Assembly: GCA_019347895.1 (NCBI GenBank)
Contig: JAHWKM010000007.1
Location: 1 to 55,297, forward strand
DNA from: Candidatus Parcubacteria bacterium
Lineage (GTDB): Bacteria; Patescibacteriota; Saccharimonadia; Saccharimonadales; 2-12-FULL-41-12
DNA: 55,297 nt
Direction: 5' to 3'
Part shown: one piece after another, positions 10,431 through 19,900 of the stretch
Layout of the letters: each line of letters opens with the position of its first letter
Position numbering within the stretch: the stretch's first letter is position 1
The notes under the pieces: model-generated
Database searches by the model: none
What the model was told of the DNA's origin: nothing
Seen by the model: the letters and a program-made list of their open reading frames with translations, nothing else
Translations under genes and position numbers: made by a program

Positions 10431-11135
10431 ATGACTAAAAACCAAATAAATTCCGAGGATGTAGGCAGCGCCTTTGACCTATTAAAACCAAGCTTTGAAA
10501 TAGTTAAGCGCAACTGGATAGCTTTCACTGCGGTAAACATACTATCGCTAATATCTACAGTTATATTTATATTTTATAAATTCGATTACGCCTCTAAAGA
10601 TATAGAAGGATATTTAGCACCGGAAGGCGTTGTACTAGACAATCGCTTGGCCCTTTTTATTTTAATAACCCTTATCTTATTCGTTATTAGCTACTATTTG
10701 TTTGTCATGAGGACCGTATTACAAGTTGAAAGTACCGCGGGTAAAAAGCCTAGTCTTGGCCATCTTTTTGAAAAAGCCAAAAAATATTGGCTCCGATTGC
10801 TGGGGGTAATAATCATCACGGGCGTGATAATTGTAACGGGGCTTATTTTGCTGATTATACCGGGAATTATAGCTATTGGCCGCTTGGCACTGGCGCCTTA
10901 TTTTATGATAGACAAAGATATGGGCGTAATAGAGGCGATCAAAGCCAGCAATGAGGTAGGCAAGAAATACTTTTGGAAGGTTTTAGCCGCTGTCGGAGTC
11001 ATGTTTTTGATTGGTATAGGCGCCGCATTACTAGATGTCGTTCCTGTAATCGGCACTCTTCTCGGAACATTAATAACCATCGCTTTTTCTCTAGTCGTAC
11101 CGCTGAGATATCAGCAGCTTAAGAAGCTCGGCTAA
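10431..11135 (+). CDS. Multi-pass membrane protein, 234 aa
   Basis: Several hydrophobic segments; LLIIPGIIAIGRLALAPYFMIDKDMGVIEAIKASNEVGK resembles the glycerophosphoryl diester phosphodiesterase membrane-domain/DUF975 style. Confidence 0.8.
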   Translation: MTKNQINSEDVGSAFDLLKPSFEIVKRNWIAFTAVNILSLISTVIFIFYKFDYASKDIEGYLAPEGVVLDNRLALFILITLILFVISYYLFVMRTVLQVESTAGKKPSLGHLFEKAKKYWLRLLGVIIITGVIIVTGLILLIIPGIIAIGRLALAPYFMIDKDMGVIEAIKASNEVGKKYFWKVLAAVGVMFLIGIGAALLDVVPVIGTLLGTLITIAFSLVVPLRYQQLKKLG

Positions 11136-11144
11136 GGTAAAACC

Positions 11145-11507
11145 ATGGCAGATAAAACAAAAAACGGCATAAAGTTGCGGATGGAAAAACAAGAGAGGAT
11201 GATGACCCGGCTTGGCTTTGAGCATCGTCGAAACGACGCATTGGTTGACATATGGAGTCTGTCGCACATTGTGTGGGCCATGCTGCTGGCATGGGTGATG
11301 AGCCCTCTGATAGCCCTGACTATAATGGTGCTTTGGGAGCCGCTGGAAGTATTAGTGTTATCGCCGCTTTTGGCGCGTTACGGTTTCGTCTTCGGTTTTG
11401 AATCGGTCAGAAACTCCCTGTCAGACATTTTATTTGATGTTATTGGTGTTTTTTTGGGAGCATTCGTTCTGGCAAAATATGTTGAACCGCCTTTTTTCTT
11501 ATTCTGA
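11145..11507 (+). CDS. Membrane protein, 120 aa
   Basis: Follows the previous plus-strand ORF closely; hydrophobic helices. Confidence 0.7.
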   Translation: MADKTKNGIKLRMEKQERMMTRLGFEHRRNDALVDIWSLSHIVWAMLLAWVMSPLIALTIMVLWEPLEVLVLSPLLARYGFVFGFESVRNSLSDILFDVIGVFLGAFVLAKYVEPPFFLF

Positions 11508-11517
11508 CAACTTTTTT

Positions 11518-11538
11518 TGGTGGGCGAGAAAGGACTTG
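11518..11538 (-). repeat. Detached copy of tRNA-Leu(TAG) 3' tail
   Basis: tggtgggcgagaaaggacttg, identical to 11696-11716 inside the intact tRNA. Confidence 0.9.
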
Positions 11539-11695
11539 GTCACATCCCGCTACCCCGAAACTACATCTTTCAAAACAAGTTTTGAAGAGTAGGTTTCCTT
11601 GCGAACTGCCACCGGCAGTTCTCACCTTCACGGCCCGTGAAGTTTCAAGGCTTGCCTAGCATTGAAAAAGCCTGGCTCCAGCCAGACATTTACAA

Positions 11696-11782
11696 TGGTG
11701 GGCGAGAAAGGACTTGAACCTTCACGGGTTTTACCCCACTAGTTCCTAAGACTAGCGTGTCTACCAATTCCACCACTCGCCC
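11696..11782 (-). tRNA. tRNA-Leu (anticodon TAG), CCA encoded
   Basis: GGGCGAGTGGTGGAATTGGTAGACACGCTAGTCTTAGGAACTAGTGGGGTAAAACCCGTGAAGGTTCAAGTCCTTTCTCGCCCACCA; class II long variable arm. Confidence 0.97.
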
Positions 11783-11804
11783 CTGATTTTGTTACCAGAG
11801 TATT

Positions 11805-12344
11805 TTAGCTGATTTTACGATAAAAAACCAGCTGAGCGTCGCCGTATTTTTTAGCTTTCAACTTCTCTGCATGCTGCAAGCTTGGTACTTCCAGGTTCCC
11901 GGGCCAATCAAGCACATATAACCCGCCAGGTTTCGTATGCTTAACCAGTTTTTGGATTAGTGATAACTGAAGATTGTCGTATGGCGGTGCGGCCAAAACG
12001 ATATCAAATAAAGTGTCCGGATTATTATCGCTCCAGCCCGAAGCATTGGCCCGGATAGCTTTGACTTCATCCCCCAGCCTGAGCTGTTTGATGCTTTTTT
12101 TTATAGATTCAATCGCACCTTTGTCAATATCGACGGCAGCTGCGTGTTTAGCCCCCCGGCTGACAGCCTCAAAGCTAAGAGCCCCGCTGCCGGCAAAAGC
12201 GTCAAATATAGTCAGACCTTCGATATCTCCCAACGCAGAAAATAAACCGCCCCGCGCCTTTTCGCTCATCGGATGCGTCCGATGTCCTTTTGGTCCTTCA
12301 AAATTCCGTCCGCCCAGCTTCCCAGCAATAATCCTCACCCCCAA
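11805..12344 (-). CDS. rsmD: 16S rRNA (guanine966-N2)-methyltransferase RsmD
   Basis: MGVRIIAGKLGGRNFEGPKGHRTHPMSEKARGGLFSALGDIEGLTIFDAFAGSGALSFEAVSRGA; NPDTLFDIVLAAPPY. Confidence 0.92.
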   Translation of the reverse strand: MGVRIIAGKLGGRNFEGPKGHRTHPMSEKARGGLFSALGDIEGLTIFDAFAGSGALSFEAVSRGAKHAAAVDIDKGAIESIKKSIKQLRLGDEVKAIRANASGWSDNNPDTLFDIVLAAPPYDNLQLSLIQKLVKHTKPGGLYVLDWPGNLEVPSLQHAEKLKAKKYGDAQLVFYRKIS

Positions 12345-12359
12345 ATTATATCACCAACC

Positions 12360-12397
12360 ACTAACACTTTTGCGACGATCGTCTAAAAAGTGTTAGT
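12360..12397. repeat. 38-bp palindrome upstream of the PaaX/Cas2-like gene
   Basis: actaacactttt-gc-gacgatcgtc-ta-aaaagtgttagt; only the two gc/ta pairs are mismatched; ends 9 nt before the ATG. Confidence 0.93.
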
Positions 12398-12406
12398 ATT
12401 TTTAAT

Positions 12407-12910
12407 ATGCGCGAGAAAGACAGGTTAGCGAAAAAATATCGCTCATCCACACGCTATATCTTGTCCGGATTAATTCCTTACACGGAGGCCAATGTTAAGT
12501 TATCGTTTAAACCTTCAGCGTTTTTTAACGATTTAGAAAAACTAGACCGGGTTTACTCTAATAAAAAAGCTTTGCAGAATGCTTATTATCGCTCCATTAA
12601 GAAAGGTTTGGTTGAATTATCCGATGACGGAATACCGAGATTGACGGATAAAGGAAGGCGAAGAATTAGGGAATATGAGCCGAAAAAGATTAAAAACGGA
12701 AAATTGATGGTTGTTTTTGATATACCGGAAGCGCAGAGATTAAACCGCAACCGCTTGAGAACACTCCTAAAAGAATTGGATTTCAAGCAAGTACAAAAAA
12801 GTGTCTGGATATCAAACAACGATTCCCGCGAATATCTAAAATTAGAAATCAAACAAAATAAACTAGAAAATTTCGTAGAAGTATTTGAAGCCCGTTCAAT
12901 AAATATTTAG
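12407..12910 (+). CDS. PaaX-like transcriptional regulator with Cas2-like C-terminal domain
   Basis: N-terminal wHTH-like part (YRSIKKGLVELSDDGIPRLTDKGRRRI) followed by GKLMVVFDIPEAQRLNRNRLRTLLKELDFKQVQKSVWIS, matching the PaaX_M/Cas2-like ferredoxin fold signature. Confidence 0.8.
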   Translation: MREKDRLAKKYRSSTRYILSGLIPYTEANVKLSFKPSAFFNDLEKLDRVYSNKKALQNAYYRSIKKGLVELSDDGIPRLTDKGRRRIREYEPKKIKNGKLMVVFDIPEAQRLNRNRLRTLLKELDFKQVQKSVWISNNDSREYLKLEIKQNKLENFVEVFEARSINI

Positions 12911-12932
12911 TCAAGATAAAACTTAAAATTTT

Positions 12933-12970
12933 ACTAACACTTTTTCGACGATCGGCTAAAAAGTGAGGGT
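12933..12970. repeat. Second copy of the 38-bp palindrome, downstream of the PaaX/Cas2-like gene
   Basis: actaacactttttcgacgatcggctaaaaagtgagggt; 33/38 identical to 12360-12397, same orientation. Confidence 0.93.
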
Positions 12971-13045
12971 AATTTGGGTTGGGTTTATGGTTGTTTGATT
13001 TTTTGGTTTGGATTTTAGGTTTTTGATTAGATTTAGGTTTGGGGT

Positions 13046-15085
13046 TTAGTTTAGGTTTGTTATGGAGCGGTAGTTTGATATTTGGCAGGCTAGATCGGGG
13101 TAGTTTGCCAGCTGTTCTTTTGACTCGATGAAATCTTTGGCGGAATTTCTGGCTGACTCAATTAGCTTTACGTCTGTTAATTTGGCTACGCGCAAATCAA
13201 GCTGGCCGGATTGCATCCGGCCGTAGATAGCTCCGGGACCGCGGATTTCGAGGTCTAATTCCGCGAGCTTAAATCCATCGGTTGTATTTTCCAGAGCCTT
13301 AAGTCGTTTGGAAGGCGCTTTGCTGTCACTCATAACTATGTAGCAGTACGCTTGCTGGCCCCGTCTGCCAACACGGCCGCGCAGTTGGTGTATCTGGGCC
13401 AAACCAAAGCGTTCGGCGCCTTCCACCAGCATAATAGTTGCGTTCGGCACATCTACCCCCACCTCTACGACAGTAGTTGAAACTAATATATTCAGGTTTT
13501 TATGTACGAATTGTTCCATAATCTTCTCTTTTTCATCCGCTTTCATCTTGCCGTGCAGCAAGCCCACTCTGCGGTGCTTGAAAACACTTTTTGCCAAGCC
13601 TTCATAAACCCGCTCGGCCGACAAGGCTTGCAGCATGTCAGATTCAGCGATCAAGGGGCAAACCACGAACATTTGGCTGCCGGCGGCTATTTCTTTATCG
13701 ACCTTGCGATACATCTGCAGACGTGAATTCGGTGAAACAATCTCTGTTTTAACCGGCAGCCTGCCTTTCGGCTTTTCGCTAATAATTGAAATATCCAGCT
13801 CGCCGTAAAGTGTTAGAGCCAGGGTGCGCGGAATTGGAGTAGCAGTCATTGTCAGCACGTGAGGCATCGTGCCTCCAGATTTTTTTTGAAGTTTCTTGCG
13901 CTGTTCCACGCCAAACCGGTGTTGTTCGTCAACTATTACCAAGCTCAGTTTGTGCATGTCGACTTTTTCGGCTATCAGCGCGTGGGTGCCTATTATGAAT
14001 TTGGCTTTGCCGGATTTAATTTGTTTATGGGCCGCTGATTTTTGCGCTGGTTTCATGCTGCCGATAAGCAAAATAGCTTCGTGCTCCTTCCCGATAGATT
14101 TGAGCATGGAATGAAGCGTATCAGCGTGCTGGCGAGCCAAAAGTTCTGTCGGCGCCATAAAAGCCGCTTGATAGCCATGGTCCGCTGCCATGAGCGCCGC
14201 CATAGTAGCCACCACTGTTTTGCCGGAGCCGACGTCGCCTTCAACCAGCCGGTTCATCGGCTCGTCCTTTTGCATGTCCTGGTAAATTTGCCAAACTACT
14301 TTGCGCTGCGAATCAGTAAGCTTAAAAGGGAGACGGGCGACAAATTGTCTTGCCAAATCTTCTTTAAATGGAATCACGTGGGTTTTCTCAGCGCTGGCCT
14401 GCTTTTTATTTATTAAGCTGGCAAGGCTTAAGCCAAAAATTTCTTCAAAACCCAAGCGTTTTTTAGCGGCCTCCATACGGCCCATATTTTTTGGAAAATG
14501 CATCGCCATAATAGCTTCTGATCGGTCAAGCAAATTATTTTCGGCGATAATTTGATCAGGCAATGTTTCTTCTAAATTTTCTATAATATTTCTAGCGCTG
14601 GCTATAATTTTGCGAATAGCGGCAGATTTTAACCCTTTTGTCTCGCGGTAAACCGGCACAATTCGCGCGGCATTAAGCGGAAAATCGCTGGCCAGCTCTA
14701 CGCTTGGATTCATAACCGCAAAACGCTGGTAGCTGAGCTCGAAATTTCCGGAAATAAAATATTCTTGATGGGATTTTAATGATTCAACGCGGTACGGTTG
14801 GTTAAACCAGACCAGGCGTACACTGCCGGACTCATCACTGGCGATGGCTTCGGTTATATGCATCCCGCGCCGGACGTACCGGCCCTTGGCAGAAGTGATC
14901 TTGGCTTTTATGGAAACCTGCCCCGGTTTAAGAGCGGAAATAGGGCTTAAACTAGAAAAATCATCATACCGCCGAGGAAAATAATTAATAAGATCATTAA
15001 CCGTTTCCACGTCAAGAAGTTTAAATTTCTTGGCAATAGTTTCACCGACACCTTTAAGTGAAACGATATTTTTTTCCAGTTCCAT
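13046..15085 (-). CDS. recG: ATP-dependent DNA helicase RecG
   Basis: RLVEGDVGSGKTVVATMAAL, IVDEQHRFGVEQR, LTMTATPIPRTLALTLYGELD, QIHQLRGRVGRRGQQAYCYI. Confidence 0.97.
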   Translation of the reverse strand: MELEKNIVSLKGVGETIAKKFKLLDVETVNDLINYFPRRYDDFSSLSPISALKPGQVSIKAKITSAKGRYVRRGMHITEAIASDESGSVRLVWFNQPYRVESLKSHQEYFISGNFELSYQRFAVMNPSVELASDFPLNAARIVPVYRETKGLKSAAIRKIIASARNIIENLEETLPDQIIAENNLLDRSEAIMAMHFPKNMGRMEAAKKRLGFEEIFGLSLASLINKKQASAEKTHVIPFKEDLARQFVARLPFKLTDSQRKVVWQIYQDMQKDEPMNRLVEGDVGSGKTVVATMAALMAADHGYQAAFMAPTELLARQHADTLHSMLKSIGKEHEAILLIGSMKPAQKSAAHKQIKSGKAKFIIGTHALIAEKVDMHKLSLVIVDEQHRFGVEQRKKLQKKSGGTMPHVLTMTATPIPRTLALTLYGELDISIISEKPKGRLPVKTEIVSPNSRLQMYRKVDKEIAAGSQMFVVCPLIAESDMLQALSAERVYEGLAKSVFKHRRVGLLHGKMKADEKEKIMEQFVHKNLNILVSTTVVEVGVDVPNATIMLVEGAERFGLAQIHQLRGRVGRRGQQAYCYIVMSDSKAPSKRLKALENTTDGFKLAELDLEIRGPGAIYGRMQSGQLDLRVAKLTDVKLIESARNSAKDFIESKEQLANYPDLACQISNYRSITNLN

Positions 15086-15148
15086 GCAGCTCAGTATAAC
15101 CTGAACTAAGCTCCTAGAGGCGCATAGCAGATTTATCTTTGATAAATA

Positions 15149-15544
15149 TTAATTTTCGGGGAAACTGTTTAGCTGTGCAACATCTTCGGCAATTGCTTCA
15201 ATATCTACTCCGGTATCCTGGACAGCTGCGATGGCATCTCTAGCCAACTGTACTTCATTTCCATAAATTACTGTAGCCGTTTCTCCTTTTTTTCTATCAT
15301 ATCTCTGCAGCCTCATTTCAAGCGGCATTCTTCCCTTGAGAGTGGGGTATTCACTAGGACTGGGATCTGGCTCATTTTCGAGAGACAGTCTACGACCGAG
15401 CTTATTATCGAGGGATAGACCCACAATTCCCGATACTACGGCAGCAGCAAATTCAAGGTCAATGTCATTGTGCGGGTCTAATCTTATGTGAGAAACCTCA
15501 ATCTTTGTATGTCCATATACTTCGCCTTCGAGAAATGTACGCAT
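15149..15544 (-). CDS. Hypothetical protein, 131 aa
   Basis: ORF between recG and tyrS; no recognised domain. Confidence 0.6.
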   Translation of the reverse strand: MRTFLEGEVYGHTKIEVSHIRLDPHNDIDLEFAAAVVSGIVGLSLDNKLGRRLSLENEPDPSPSEYPTLKGRMPLEMRLQRYDRKKGETATVIYGNEVQLARDAIAAVQDTGVDIEAIAEDVAQLNSFPEN

Positions 15545-15607
15545 AGTTATATATTAAAGTAATATTGATATATTATCAATATAGTGATATTAACGTAAGC
15601 GTTATTA

Positions 15608-16834
15608 TTATTTTTCTATAATGGCAAAGGAGTTTTTGCCGCGTTTTAATAAGTTTGGCCCGCTATTGAATAAATCTTGGGTTTTTGGGCCGGCTTTCTG
15701 TCCGTTGACAGAAATCGCACCGGAATTTATGAAATTCCTAGCTTCCGTTTTAGAACCGGCTAAACCGGCCTCCACGATTACCGCCGCCAAGTCGTCTTTT
15801 ACTTTTACAGTGGGCAGTTCGGCCTTCAGTATCTCGACTTCTTCTTGGACAAGTTGTTTGAAATTTATTTCACCGAATAGTACTTCGCTGGCTCGTTTAA
15901 CGGCCGCGGCCTTGTTCAGACCGTGGACGATCCCGGTGACTTGGTCGGCCAAAGTTTTTTGGGCCAGCCGTCCGCCTCTGTCATGGTTAAATTTGACCAT
16001 TAATGCGTGGATTTGCTGCTGGTTCAAAATAGTATAAATTTTTAAATAATCCTCGACGCTTTCATCGTCAACGTTCAGCCAGAACTGGTAAAACTGATAG
16101 ACGCTGGTTTTTTCCGGATTGAGCCATATCGCGCCGGCCTCGGTTTTACCGAATTTTTCGCCCGTAGCTTTATTGACTACCAATGGCGCAGACCAAACAT
16201 GCGCCTCTTTTTTGGCCACCCGGCGGATTAGTTCGACTCCGGCAATGCTATTCCCCCACTGGTCGGCGCCGCAAATTTGCAAGTTGACACCCTTCGTCTG
16301 GTTCAAATGTAAAAAATCATAGCCCTGTATCAAGGAATAGCTGAATTCGGCGTAGCTTATACCGGCTGCATTTTCTCCCAGGCGGTTTTGGACGAATTCC
16401 CGGCTCAACATCTGGCGCATCGCTACGTGCTTGCCGAAATCCCGCAGAAAATCAATATATTTTATCTCTTTAAACCAATCGATATTGTCTACGATTTCAA
16501 ATTCCAGGTCTATAAAAAGTTGTTTGCATTGGCTAGCTATCGTCTGTTTGTTGGCTTCGACTTCTTCCGCGCTTTGCAGATCGCGTTCGCTGGTTTTGCC
16601 ATCCGGGTCGCCAATCAATCCCGTAGCGCCGCCAATTAGTATAACTGCCTTATGACCGGCCTCTATAAAATGCCTGACCATCATGGCAATCGCCAGGTTT
16701 CCAATAGTCAGCGAATCGGCACTGGGGTCCACACCCCAGTAAAAAATGTACTTTTCCCTATCAAGCGCAGCCGTGTCAGACAATGTGGTTTGATAGGCGA
16801 ATCCCCGCCATGCCAGTTCGTTTGATAACTTCAT
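15608..16834 (-). CDS. tyrS: Tyrosyl-tRNA synthetase
   Basis: YWGVDPSADSLTIGNL, GGATGLIGDPDGKTSER, ICGADQWGNSIAG, EKFGKTEAGAIWL; C-terminal S4-like domain. Confidence 0.97.
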   Translation of the reverse strand: MKLSNELAWRGFAYQTTLSDTAALDREKYIFYWGVDPSADSLTIGNLAIAMMVRHFIEAGHKAVILIGGATGLIGDPDGKTSERDLQSAEEVEANKQTIASQCKQLFIDLEFEIVDNIDWFKEIKYIDFLRDFGKHVAMRQMLSREFVQNRLGENAAGISYAEFSYSLIQGYDFLHLNQTKGVNLQICGADQWGNSIAGVELIRRVAKKEAHVWSAPLVVNKATGEKFGKTEAGAIWLNPEKTSVYQFYQFWLNVDDESVEDYLKIYTILNQQQIHALMVKFNHDRGGRLAQKTLADQVTGIVHGLNKAAAVKRASEVLFGEINFKQLVQEEVEILKAELPTVKVKDDLAAVIVEAGLAGSKTEARNFINSGAISVNGQKAGPKTQDLFNSGPNLLKRGKNSFAIIEK

Positions 16835-16955
16835 TGGTATATAGTATAGCGAAATATCTAATTTTCAGCACTGTGGAACGCTAAAAATGCTATAATGGAT
16901 GATGACTGTGGAGACCCAGTAAAGAGTTAATATAGGATAACCTAAAAAAATTTAA

Positions 16956-19900
16956 ATGATTAAACGACCTTCAAAGAATTTTAAAGTACCTCGGCCCCGC
17001 CGAAGCTTGAATAAAAGCAAGAGCCGCTCCCAATACATAACCAAAAAAGGCAATCACATAAAATTGCACAGCAGCTTCAAAAGTCGCTGGCAGGCTAAGC
17101 GAGACTCCAGGTCTCGAAAAAAAGCCGCCTACCTGGCCAGTATGCCGAGAGACCGTTTTAAGCGAACTTTATATAGAATGCATCCGAAAAGAGTTGCCAA
17201 ATACTGGTTCAGCCGCGAGGGGGGCATTATGGCCCTAAAATTAACAGGGGTTGGCATATTAGCCGTTTTCTTGCTTTTGGTAGGTGTTTTCGCATATTTC
17301 AGGAAAGATCTGCCCAACTTGCGCGACATCTCCGGCAATAACATCGGCGGCTCAATCCGCTACTTTGACAGGACCGGAAAAACCCTGCTTTGGGAGGATT
17401 ATGACGCTATCAAGCGTATTCCTGTGCAGGACGAGAATATATCCCAGGTAGTTAAAGACGCCACAATAGCCATTGAAGACAAAGATTTCTTTAGTCACGG
17501 CGGCTTTGACGTGCGCGGCATTGCCAGGGCGGCAATCCATAACGTCACGGGCAATAGCAACAGTACTCAGGGCGGCTCGACCATCACACAGCAGCTGGTC
17601 AAACTGACCCAAAGCTGGACCAAAGAACGGACATATACCCGCAAAGTAAAAGAATTGATTTTATCAGTCGAATTGGAACGCTCTTATTCTAAGAAAGAAA
17701 TTCTGGCGGGCTATTTGAATACCGCCCCGTACGGCGACATTACTTACGGTGTCGAGGCTGCCATGCAAGACTATTTCCAAAGGCCGGCTAGTAAAATCAC
17801 TCTGGACGAAGCGGCCTTTTTAGCGGCAATTCCTAAATCTCCCACGATATATTCGCCACATGGCGCCCGTTATAATAAAAGCTCGCTAATCGGCCGGCAG
17901 CATTACGTGCTGGACCTGATGGCCGAACAAGGCAAGATTACAGAAGAAGAACGCGATAAGGCTAAAGAGGTTGATACGCTAAAGAAAATTAAACCTCGCC
18001 AGCCCAAATATCATGGTATCCAGGCGCCATGGTTTGTGCTAACCGCCAAAGAAAAATTAATCGAAGAACGCGGCGGCGAGACTGTCCAGCTAGGCGGACT
18101 CAAGATAACCACCACACTAGACTTAGAAAAACAGAAGATTGCCGAAGAAGAAGTTGAGAAAGGGTTACCGCGAGTAAGATACCAAGGCGGCGACACCGCC
18201 GCTTTCGTTTTGGAAAATGTCAAAACCGGGCAAGTGGAAGCGCTGGTCGGCGGTTCGGATTTCAGGAATAAAGAGTTCGGCCAGAACAATTACGCGCGGC
18301 TCAAGCTGCCGCCCGGTTCCAGTTTCAAACCTTATGATTACATCTCTCTTATAGAGCACACCGACCAATTCGGCGCCGGTGCCGTACTGTATGATACGCC
18401 GGATCCGATCCCAGGCTATCCTTGCACCAACAAAGCCCGTAAGGGTGGCAATTGCCTAAAAAATTACGACTTCCGCTATCCCGGTCCGCTTACGCTGCGC
18501 TACGCTCTGGGCGGCTCCCGTAACGTACCGGCCGTTAAATCCATGCTGATAGCCGGCATCGATAAAACTATAGAAACCGCCAACAGCTTAGGCCTCAAAA
18601 ACACCGGCAACGATAAAATCGAGGGTCACGGCTATAAGTGCTATAAAGATGACGCCCTGACAGAAGAAGGGCCGTGCTATGCCTCTTCCGCTATTGGCGA
18701 CGGCGCTTATTTGAAACTTGACGAGCACGTGCATGCCTTCAGTACAATTTCCCGCAACGGGCGCCTGATACCCCAGACATACATTCTAAAGATCGAAGAC
18801 GCGGCCGGAAAAGTCATCTCAGAATGGGAGCCAAGCGAAGGCGAACAAGTAGTACGGCCGGACTCAGCCTACATAGTGGCCGACATCATGAGCGACCCAA
18901 GGGCTAGCTACTTTAGCCGCAAGTCCCAGCTGTATGACGGCCATAAATTCTCAATGAAAACCGGCACCACCAACGACTCCAAAGACGGTTGGATGATGGG
19001 CTTCTCAACCCAGTATGCAGCGGGCGTTTGGGTGGGTTATCATAACCGCCGGGTTGAAATGTCCGGCTTCATGGAAAGAATGACCCAGCCTATATGGGAC
19101 GGGGTAATGCGCCGGGTGCATGACAAACTTGAACCAGAGGAGCGGCCTAGGCCGGAGGGTATTCAAGAGCTTCCCGCCTTTGTTGTTCGCAACCACGTAG
19201 GTGTTGGCTCGATAGAACCCAGCCCGTCCAAGGATCTTTTTCCATCTTGGTATAAAAGCAAGACTAATTCCAACCGTGACGCCATAATAGACAGGGTATC
19301 AAAAAAGTTGGCTACTGATTGTACTCCGGAGCGCGCCAAGCAGCGGGCCAGCAACGCCCAGGCCAATCTTTTCTCAGGCGACAAATTCCACGGCGGAAGC
19401 GCCTCCACCAACACCAGCGAAAAAGACGACGTCCATAGGTGCGAAGACGCTAAACCGGCCATTACTTTAACTGCCGATCCTACTTGCGACAAATCATGTA
19501 CATTTACCGCTACCGTCTCCCAAGGCACCCACCCGATCTCTAGCGAAGAATTTCCCGGTACGGTTAATTTCATCATCGGCGGCAATGTAGTAAAGTCAGT
19601 AAACGTTAGCAGCAGCCCCTCAACTGTTACTCTCAGCTACAACTCTAATCTAAGCGGAACCAAAACAGTCAGAGCGGAAATAATCGACAGCGTCCTTTAT
19701 GACGCCAGCGACAGCCGCTCAGTAACTTTCAAACAAGCTGGCGGCAATGATGACGATGATGAGGACGGGCCCTCTATAACTTCAGCCAGCTGGAGCGACG
19801 GGAAATTCAGCTTCACATGGAGCAGTAACGGAGCTGCCTCGATCCGCTGGGCAAACGGTCCCAACAAAGACGAGGAGATTTGTAATGGCGTAAATTCGTG

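Noticed and set aside
12360-12970. Two-unit CRISPR array with Cas2
   Set aside because: The two 38-bp copies are 573 bp apart with a whole gene between them, no spacer-sized units exist, and no cas1 or other cas genes are visible. Reported as a repeat-flanked PaaX/Cas2-like cassette instead.
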